DNA from: Helicoverpa zea
Lineage: Eukaryota > Arthropoda > Insecta > Lepidoptera > Noctuidae
DNA length: 64,000 nt
Direction of reading: 5' to 3'
NCBI RefSeq assembly: GCF_022581195.2
Contig: NC_061470.1
Span: 6,076,001-6,140,000 of the forward strand
The notes under the pieces were generated by a model. The model was not told the DNA's origin. It saw only the letters and a program-made list of their open reading frames with translations, and did no database searches. Shown here piece by piece: positions 57,801 through 64,000 of the stretch. A program made the translations under genes and the position numbers. Within the stretch, counting starts at the first letter, position 1; each line of letters begins with the position of its first letter.

Positions 57801-60800
57801 ACGATTGTCATTATCCCATTACGCTCATTGTGCATGCTCGGCTCGAACGGTTTCCACTCCTTCTGTGTATTATACTACTGTCACGTTTGATGTTGTCACG
57901 TCAAACTACCGTCCTTAAACCGACTTTACAGACAATCAATTTTTAGAAAAAATTAAAGTTACTTTTTGCTTGTGCACAGCACAAATTTGAATTATTATGA
58001 GTTATAGTTGTTAGATTCCTAAAATAAAACAACATGCTGTTTTGCAACAATTTTTCAAACAAAGCTTTTTTTAACACTGACAACAAATTCTCATAAAAAA
58101 TATTGTTCAATATTTAGTTGTCTGATTATCCTGCCGGGGCTGCAGGATTGTTCGAAAGAGATACCGCGGCCCCGGTACATAAAAGGCCTACGACGGAACA
58201 CGACGGTTTTTAGTCAGTAAGAGTCTGACACTCCCTCACCACTGCTAACTCCCTTACCACAGCGGGGTCATTTGATGATTTTTGATGTCTGATTATTATT
58301 AATTTTACAAAGAAATATCTATAGTTTTGTGGTATACCTGGAGGCGGCTGCGGATGCTGATGTTGGTACACATGTTGGGGAGAGTGCCTCTGTATGACGG
58401 AGAGCGCGTCCCGTCGGTACTGCGGCGACGCCGCCCGCTCATCTTACAGTATCAAATAAGACAAGTTATACCACCACAATATAACAACATATATTCACGA
58501 ATATATAGAGGTAATATCTAAAGTTCATAAGTAATATTGCCTGCTTAAACACTAAGAAAAGAGCAAAAATTAAGTATTGTTAAGCAAGACAATGTTTCTC
58601 TGTAAGTGATCATCCTGTAGGTAGGTAAAAATAAAAGTCGCAATTGCCACCAGTGTCTTGGCTTGTATAAATACACTAGTATTTATTATACAAGCTTAGA
58701 TACTTATCTTAACTTGCACAACGGTAATTATTTAGCTGGTAAAAAACAAAAAAATGCGACTGTTTCTACAAAGGGCTGGGTTGCGTCATTTTTTGTTCGT
58801 CAGTAATATACTTTAAGGCCGCTTTAATTCTTGACTTTTTAAATAAAATATTGTGCTATTGCTAACGATGTGAAGCAACCCCCCTTGCACTAGGAAAGCG
58901 GCAAATAAAAATTGATGCGTATTTAAAATGTCGCGTAGCAACCGAAGGCGCGGAATAGCTTGTCTTATTCATACGCAATCAAGAAGCTTGTAGGTATTAT
59001 TGGAAACAAATCTACCAAATATATTTGGTGTGACTTTTGTGTTATTAAAACAGTAAAATTAATTAAAATAATTTTGCTACAATTTCATTGGCCAGTATTT
59101 TTTTTAATGAAGTAAAATTGCATTACTTTATAATCACTTCCTTCAAGCGTGACGTCCAGTTTATACCTAGAAGCTTCTTGTCTGAATTCAGAGCTCTAAA
59201 CTACATAAAATATTATACCTACGTGCTATCTATTCTAATGTTATAAAGCAGAAGTGTTTGTTTAAAACGCGCTAATCTTAGGAACTACAGGTCCGACTTG
59301 AAAAGTTGTTTCAGTGTTAGATATCCCATTTATTGGTTGTTTCAGTGTTAGATATCCCATTCATCGAGGAAGTCTATAGGCTTTTTATCCGGGTACGTGC
59401 ATAAGTTCTCACAGGATGCTTTTAGTCAGTAAGAGTCTGACACTTCCTCACGCTGCTAACCCACAGTGAGATCATTTGACGATATCCCATAAAAAAAAAA
59501 CTAAAGTTCTATAATACTAACCGGGAGGCGGATGTGGATAAGCATGCGGCGTATGCCTCTGTATAACAGAGACGGCATCACGCCGGAAGCCGGGCGACGC
59601 GGCCCGCTCGCGCTCGCGCCGGGCGCCGCCGTGCATCTGCTGCGACGTGATGAAGTCCGCCATTATGATCTGACGCTGTTCCAGCCCGTAGGGGTTCCGG
59701 GTGTAGCTGGAGCTGCCCGTCTGCGAATGAATATTGAAGTTGGAATTTGATTATACATACATATTTTAAATTAAAGGGGGTTAAAAAACCATGGTTACTA
59801 CTTTTAGAGCCGATTTTTCAATAGTCAGATAACTTTTGTCTGAGGAATAAAAATAGCGGTTTGACATAATTATTTTCTATGCAATGGCGGTTTGACGCCA
59901 TTTTTATTCCTCTGATAAAAGTTATCTAAGTATTGAACAATCAGCCCTTAGTCTATTTTTAAATACACTGCGTTAATAAGAATTAAACAAAATGTAAGAA
60001 AGCATACATGTCGGTGCTGATTTATCAAATAACCTTCGGAAAACTCAAACGTTACATAACTTCAAGGCTTACATTATAAAGCTTTTTGTCTCAGCAAATT
60101 GAGTGGCGTTTCAATATTCGGGTGTGCATAATTATAATTTATATAAAGAATATATATATTATTTTGGTCTATTTATAATCATCATCAAGGTAAATAAGTC
60201 CAAATTTCAACTTACAGGTGAAAACGACGGCGACTGCGGCCTAGGTTGACTACTGGTCGCCGCGTAATACGCCCCCGGGCCGCCTGGACTCCTTCTCTTA
60301 TAGAAGTCCAGGGTCCGTTTGTCAGGAAGGTGATGGGTCCCATGCACCGGAGTCCCGGCTGTTATCGACCCTGTTTTAGCCTCCGGAGGGTTCCTGTGAG
60401 GCTCGAACCTCGATTCTACTGGAGTACCGAGGGTTATAGACCCCTTGGGGTTGGGAGCTGGTTTGAGGGTCGGTCTTGGGGGTGCCCCAACAGCTTTAGG
60501 TTTCGAGTTGTACTGGTTAGGGGATTCCCGTTCTTGCTGTGGTCTGTATTCCGTTGAGTTTCGGTATACCTGTTGGATAATAAATAAGTTTTATAATATG
60601 TAACTATTGCTTAAACTCTTAAAACTCTAGTTAGAAAGTTTATACTCCAGATATGTAAGAATCGAAGCAGATAAAAAAACGCAAAAAACAAATAATTATA
60701 ACACATTTTTTAAGTGCAAATCCCTCCAAATCTTGGAGCGAAATAGGAAATGAAAGATCGAGTAAACTTCCTTGCAACACATTCATATGTCTGATTACCT

Positions 60801-63642
60801 AGACTACAAAGTTAAATTTTGAAAATTATACCAGTGTATTTGCAAGAATACTTACAGACTTATTAGGATGCGGGAACGGCTGATCATGCCTCGGCCGCTT
60901 CACGCTGAGATCCAACAAGGGCTCGTGTCGCTCCTGTCGCAGCAACAAGTCGTGTCGCTCGTGGCGGTCGTGTCGCTCGGGCCGGTCGGGCCGCTCCGGC
61001 CGCTCGGGCCGCTCGGGGCGGGGCTCGATGTGCAGCAGCATGACGTCCTTGTCGGCCGTGGGGTGGGTGAGGGGGGTGATGGTGGCGGCGCGCTGCGGGC
61101 TGACGGCGCCGCTGTTGCCCACGTGGGAGCTGTTTACTACGCTTAGTGTTGCTAGGGCTTCGCGACCGCTCGCGCATGATGACGTCACCTGCGAGAAAAG
61201 GTTATGTTGAGTTTTGAAATTCGAACAATTTGTAAGAAAGGACCTCTGACTTTTTATCTGATAATACAACAAAAATTGAAATTGAAACCACTACCATTAA
61301 ATGAAGTTTTTTTTTTCTATTTTTGTGAAAGTAGGGAAGCGTAAGTTTAAGTCTTTTTTTACACAATGAAATTGATCGATGTAAATTGAAATGTGTATAG
61401 TTTAAATTCATATTGACATGATAGTAGACCGGTGTAAATAAAACCACATATTTTCTTCTATGGACAATTTTGTCTTTTTCATTCTTCTTTATCAGCAGAC
61501 ACAAGTTCCCCTCTACACCAACCTTGATCTGATGCGGCTTGATGCTCGGATGTGTGGGCTGCGAGTCCCTGGTGAGGCTGATCTCGATGAGGTTGAGCAC
61601 CACGTCGCGCATGGTCTGCGTCTCTGCACTAACCTTGATCTGATGCGGCTTGATGCTCGGATGTGTGGGCTGCGAGTCCCTGGTGAGGCTGATCTCGATG
61701 AGGTTGAGCACCACGTCGCGCACGGTCTGCGGCGCCGCGGTGCTGCGCGTCGTCGTCACGGGTGACGATACCGCGCTGGCGGCGCAGGATGATACCACCG
61801 TGGGGACGGAGGTGGGGGGGATTATCTGTAAGAAGATTTTATTGTTAGAACGTGGATATACGGCAATACAGATCTTGATATTTAAAACGAAAGCCGAGTT
61901 TTATATTGAAAGTTTGGTAAGCGGATCATGGTTACGAAGTCACTTCTCGTGTACTTAGTTATTGAATTTAACAATGTCAATATTAATATGAGTATTCAAC
62001 TATTTAAAATTGCCCCATACGGCTTCTTATGACTGCAATGTTAAATATCTTGGAAACTATAACTTTACTGGCCTTCTTATTTAATAAAGTTTTACTAACA
62101 TACTTGTCTACTTTTCGAATACTTAATTCATTTAGTAGATAATCGTAAATGTCCTCCCCCTAGCTTTTCTTATGTTTTTCAGTTTTACCACCAACATATT
62201 TTTGGGAGCCTATATACATCTTCCCAAAACACCTACAAAAAAAAAACAACAATTTCCACAACCAACCTTAGCACTAGGAGCATCATTTTCCTCATCAGCA
62301 GTTTCCGTAGCCGACGAGTCATATTCATCTCTGCGCGGTCTCCTCGGCGCCACGGCATCAGTCCGAGGCGCCGGCGCCGGCTGTGCGGGCGGTGCTCTCG
62401 CGGGACTGCCGCCGCTGGCCGTGTCGGTATCCGCTGAGGATAGGGTACTGTCTTCTGTGGAGCTGCGAGGACCGGAAGGTCGGTCGGCTACTGAAGTGTC
62501 TAGTTGCAGCTTTTTTCTGTGGAGGAAATTAGTGGTTAAAAATGATATGATGATATCGTTGAGGTGAATTTCAAACAGCCAGTCAGCCATCTTGGGGATG
62601 CCGCCATATTGGATTTGTAATGACGTTTCTTGGCTAGTCATGTCATATCACTGTCATCAGAACTCGAGAGTGCGCCGCCTGGTCCTCCGTGGGTTCAGGA
62701 GCTAGGCCTCTCTCCACCACCGTCTCTAACCACTTCAAGCAAGGTTCTTACACAATTACTTACCTATAAGTGAAGTAGAACGCCTTCAAACTAGCTGGTG
62801 TCCTCCCACTGACGGCCGCGATCCGGTCCCACGCCGTGCCGTGTTCCCGCAGCAGTGACCGGAACCGCGCCGCCTCCTCCTCCGTGGGCTCAGGAGCTAG
62901 GCCTCCCTCCACCACGGTCTCTAACCGTCGAGTTATCCGCTTGAAGCAAGCTAGGCAGCACTTGCTTAACTCGCTTGGGATTTCTGGGGGAGAAGATGAT
63001 TAAAGAATAAAAAAGGTGGAAATATATAATTTTTAATTTGTAAAGATTTCTGATATGGATAAGAACATCGCAATATTACATCCGCTGATCACTCTACGAG
63101 TCATCTCACGACAAAACAGTTAATAATTATGTTCAATTCTATTCAGTATGTATTGCAAAACTCATCGTTCAATGCAAAAACCTATACATATTACTTAAAC
63201 ATTTTTGTAGGCCTGTTAAATCTGCAGAGCATAGTAATACTCCATATGTAAAGATCTTTATTTATGTTCAAAAATAAATATTAATTGATAAAAAAAGTTA
63301 TTCACTCACCGAACTCCTCCATAAGTGGCCTCTTCAACTCCAACGAGAGATCATGCCACCTCGGCGGTAAATGCCTCAACCGTTTCGCCCTAACCCTCGG
63401 TCCAGGACACGTGGGCACCGGGCACCTGGTGTACCGAGACCGCACACACCTGCAGTGGCAGGGTTCGCAGACCCTCGCCCCTACAGCTTCCTCCTTCAGC
63501 CCGTAGTGGATGGCTCGAGACCTTGAGACCGTTCGGGTGGCACCGGACATGTTGCAGACGGCACAGTTTGAGGATGTTGTTGTTATCGTTGTCGTGGTAA
63601 CCGTGGCTGTTGATGAGGGGGTTCCGATGCGTTCTGTTACCG
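51844..63642 (-). CDS. Smr: SMRTER/NCoR-type nuclear receptor corepressor, C-terminal 1187 residues
   Basis: Nuclear scaffold that links unliganded nuclear receptors, in insects the ecdysone receptor, to histone deacetylase complexes. Exons in gene order: 63310-63642, 62764-62983, 62267-62516, 61523-61825, 60856-61188, 60216-60569, 59522-59720, 58338-58442, 57529-57670, 56872-56911, 56425-56504, 55941-56058, 55272-55463, 54689-54795, 54179-54338, 53466-53611, 52943-53065, 52291-52532, 51844-51962. All phases agree. Order: Cys-rich segment, SANT domain, acidic linker, Arg/Glu/Pro repeats, GSITxGTP pair, QIIMADFITSQQM segment, LVDVAS segment, Gln-rich exons, two CoRNR-like boxes, and the C-terminus QYEPLSDED. 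The N-terminal half lies beyond 64000. Assignment rests on motif order from memory of NCoR/SMRT, not on alignment. Confidence 0.9.
52118..52179. repeat. Cluster of TTTGCGCA palindromic words
   Basis: In 60 bp of the last SMRTER intron are CGCAAACGTTTGCG, TTTGCGCAAAA and TTGCGCAAACG, all close to self-complementary. GTTTGCGCAGACAG also resembles part of the SINE body. Confidence 0.5.
53466..53611 (-). CDS. Smr: SMRTER exon: CoRNR-box-like motif LASNIITRDF
   Basis: Encodes SIKLGDLASNIITRDFCS after a seven-Ala run. It lines up with the NCoR interaction helix LADHICQIITQDF at most positions, including IIT-DF. The first hydrophobic position of the core box is Ala here, which may weaken or shift binding. 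Confidence 0.75.
54179..54338 (-). CDS. Smr: SMRTER exon: CoRNR-box-like motif LIDAIITHQI
   Basis: After an Ala/Pro/Gly-rich stretch the exon encodes TAASLIDAIITHQISQS. IDAII fits the (I/L)xx(I/V)I corepressor nuclear receptor box, with an additional hydrophobic residue at the expected helix spacing. This kind of helix docks into the groove of unliganded receptors. Confidence 0.75.
55272..55463 (-). CDS. Smr: SMRTER exon: polyglutamine tract
   Basis: Of 64 residues about two thirds are Gln, including one uninterrupted run of 18, broken elsewhere by single His. It is framed by AMQERHAEQ and QIIQERHHQHLM. CAG and CAA codons alternate irregularly, which tends to stabilise such tracts. Gln-rich segments are usual in insect SMRTER. 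Confidence 0.85.
56709..56850 (-). mobile_element. Helitron-like non-autonomous element, inverted
   Basis: On the minus strand the copy ends GTTCGCGGGATCAGCTAG followed by T, the same terminal logic as 38250-38437. Inside is AACGGCTGGGCCGATTGAG, similar to the CTGGACCAATTTGG of the other copy. It lies in a SMRTER intron. Confidence 0.6.
57080..57330 (-). repeat. Longest copy of the CCGACTATGTTGGG repeat family
   Basis: Read on the minus strand: CCTCCGAGCCTTTCTCCCAA, then CTATGTTGGGTTCGG, GGGTAACTGGGTTGAGG (inverse) and GTCCCGGGTGTTATTGAAC (inverse) in an order also found partly at 13979-14115 and 29640-29690. No ORF. Probably a SINE or LINE 3' end; class uncertain. Confidence 0.7.
57350..57480 (+). 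mobile_element. LINE 3' end, same family as 38923-39520
   Basis: CTTCTCCATAGGAAGCTACT, TTTGGAATGGGCAACTAGAA and TGACATTCATAAGTGC match 39409-39482 closely. Only the 3' UTR end is present, ending in TTGACTTTG. Confidence 0.75.
58130..58290 (+). repeat. Dispersed repeat, best copy of the GTCAGTAAGAGTCTGACAC family
   Basis: CCGGGGCTGCAGGATTGTTC pairs with CCGCGGCCCCGG in an imperfect hairpin. Then come GGAACACGACGGTTTTTAGT and CAGTAAGAGTCTGACACTCC. The inverted copy at 7060-7200 shares both blocks. Confidence 0.65.
59235..59420 (+). repeat. Dispersed repeat with internal short duplication
   Basis: AACGCGCTAATCTTAGGAAC, TACAGGTCCGACTTG, TCGAGGAAGTCTATAGGC and TTTTATCCGGGTACG. A 28-bp piece (GTTGTTTCAGTGTTAGATAT and on) is repeated in tandem at about 59305-59360. 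Fragments recur at 30785, 31440 and 42022. Confidence 0.6.
59420..59490 (+). repeat. Short copy of the GTCAGTAAGAGTCTGACAC family
   Basis: GCTTTTAGTCAGTAAGAGTC, TGACACTTCCTCACG and ACCCACAGTGAGATCATTTG match 58208-58275. It directly follows the repeat ending at 59420. Confidence 0.6.
59806..59949. mobile_element. Foldback MITE, about 144 bp
   Basis: The left arm GCCGATTTTTCAATAGTCAG, then ATAACTTTTGTCTGAGGAAT is mirrored by the right arm around ATTCCTCTGATAAAAG and GAACAATCAGC. The arms extend into inner CGGTTTGAC/GTCAAACCG-type words. It lies in the SMRTER intron 59721-60215. Confidence 0.8.
60216..60569 (-). CDS. Smr: SMRTER exon: twin GSITxGTPV motifs
   Basis: Contains GSITLGTPV and, 22 residues later, GSITAGTPV. 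The GSIxxGTP motif is characteristic of NCoR and SMRT. It is followed by LDFYKRRSPGGPGAYYA. The exon is 118 codons with phase 0 on both sides. Confidence 0.85.
61523..61825 (-). CDS. Smr: SMRTER exon with a 111-bp in-frame tandem duplication
   Basis: The 37-residue unit starting T(V/M)RDVVLNLIEISLTR and ending PTHPSIKPHQIK is present twice. The repeats differ at only a few bases. Two donors fit: after 61634 (AAG|GTTAGT), which leaves out the second copy, and after 61523 (AAG|GTTGGT), which includes it. Both end in phase 0. Confidence 0.8.
62669..62745 (-). pseudogene. Decayed partial copy of the SANT exon
   Basis: This stretch of the intron next to the SANT exon repeats part of it at high identity: TCCGTGGG(T/C)TCAGGAGC and TAGGCCT(C/CC)TCTCCACCAC correspond to 62880-62918. 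The copy then skips about 14 bp of the exon and rejoins at CTTCAAGCAAG. It is not open over a useful length. Confidence 0.75.
62764..62983 (-). CDS. Smr: SMRTER exon: SANT domain
   Basis: Encodes CCLACFKRITRRLE, then PTEEEAARFRSLLREHGTAW and DRIAAVSGRTPASLKAFYF. This follows the second NCoR SANT domain pattern: acidic helix 1, EHGxxWxxIA, then CKxFYFxY-like helix 3. The NCoR/SMRT SANT2 domain recognises histone tails; the same is inferred here. Confidence 0.85.
63310..63642 (-). CDS. Smr: SMRTER exon: Cys-rich, possible zinc-binding segment
   Basis: Contains CAVCNMSG, then RVCEPCHCRCVRSRYT and CPVPTCPG. The next exon adds CCLACF. The paired CxxC arrangement ahead of a SANT domain suggests a metal-binding fold. 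A Thr/Ser-rich stretch leads into it. Function of this segment is not known to me. Confidence 0.75.
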
Positions 63643-64000
63643 CTGTTGGAGATGAAAAGACATTAACAAATGAAAAATGTAATGTACAGGCCTTAAAAGT
63701 ATCAATCCCTAAATCGAATTGTATATCCGTTTGCCAAACACGTTGAATATAAAATTCATGTAAAAAAAAAGTTTCAGGCACCTGAAGCGTGTAACAAATA
63801 AATTTTCATTTATAAACGTACCAACATAACGAATAATAAACTCGCAAACCAAACCCAATGAATTCCAAATTCCAAAATCAAAACAGCTAAAACATTTAGA
63901 GAACAACAAACGAAAATCTAGTTTCCATATAGTTTATTATTCAAGCGTTAGTTGCATATTAACGAGTTTATTCAGAACAGCGCGAGATGATCCGTGAATC
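63643..64000 (-). other. SMRTER intron at the window edge
   Basis: AT-rich sequence upstream of the first supported SMRTER exon. The exon at 63642 starts with two bases of a split codon, so more coding exons lie to the right of the window. Nothing else is seen. Confidence 0.6.

Noticed and set aside
62881..62960. A frameshift in the SMRTER SANT exon
   Set aside because: On first reading I suspected an extra base near 62940. Re-reading the sequence showed none; the exon is open at 220 bp and in phase with its neighbours.

Overview
This window looks like nuclear DNA of a moth or butterfly (Lepidoptera), probably a noctuid-like moth. The genes are split into many short, GC-rich exons in AT-rich introns. 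One gene is an insect-type seven-transmembrane odorant receptor. The introns carry repeat families that I associate from general knowledge with lepidopteran genomes: a tRNA-derived SINE, RTE- and Jockey/CR1-type LINE tails, Helitron-like ends (CTAG followed by T), foldback MITEs, and an insect-type (CCTAA)n telomeric stretch. The species cannot be fixed from sequence alone.

Layout from left to right. (1) Positions 1-6845 hold no recognisable exon and are probably an intron of the next gene. (2) 6846-22914, plus strand: most of Ataxin-2, from the end of its Lsm domain through LsmAD and a PAM2 motif to the stop. A complete single-exon short-chain dehydrogenase gene (16970-17896, minus) is nested in one of its introns. 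(3) 22915 to about 28800: long AT-rich 3' UTR or intergenic DNA. (4) 29187-33801, minus: complete nine-exon Vps45. (5) 33802-34400: a short shared 5' region. (6) 34401-40751, plus: complete six-exon mitochondrial malate dehydrogenase. (7) 41575-49545, plus: an odorant receptor of about 12 exons whose first exon is uncertain. (8) 51844-63642, minus: the C-terminal 1187 residues of a SMRTER/NCoR-type nuclear receptor corepressor, which continues beyond the right edge.

The genes do not form a pathway. Ataxin-2 acts on mRNA, Vps45 on endosomal SNARE fusion, Mdh2 in the mitochondrial TCA cycle, the receptor in olfaction and SMRTER in transcriptional repression. Three arrangements matter: a divergent promoter (Vps45/Mdh2), a tail-to-tail pair with poly(A) signals about 30 bp apart on opposite strands (receptor/SMRTER), and a nested gene (SDR in Ataxin-2).

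No undescribed defence or mobile system is visible. The most unusual signal is repeated internal duplication in the SMRTER gene: a 111-bp in-frame tandem repeat that creates two candidate splice donors, two pairs of paralogous exons (one with an expanded polyglutamine tract), and a decayed copy of part of the SANT exon in the neighbouring intron. A 28-bp telomere-like insertion flanked by a perfect 13-bp direct repeat is also notable. Exon borders were placed by hand from GT/AG sites, reading phase and protein-family memory; no alignment was run.
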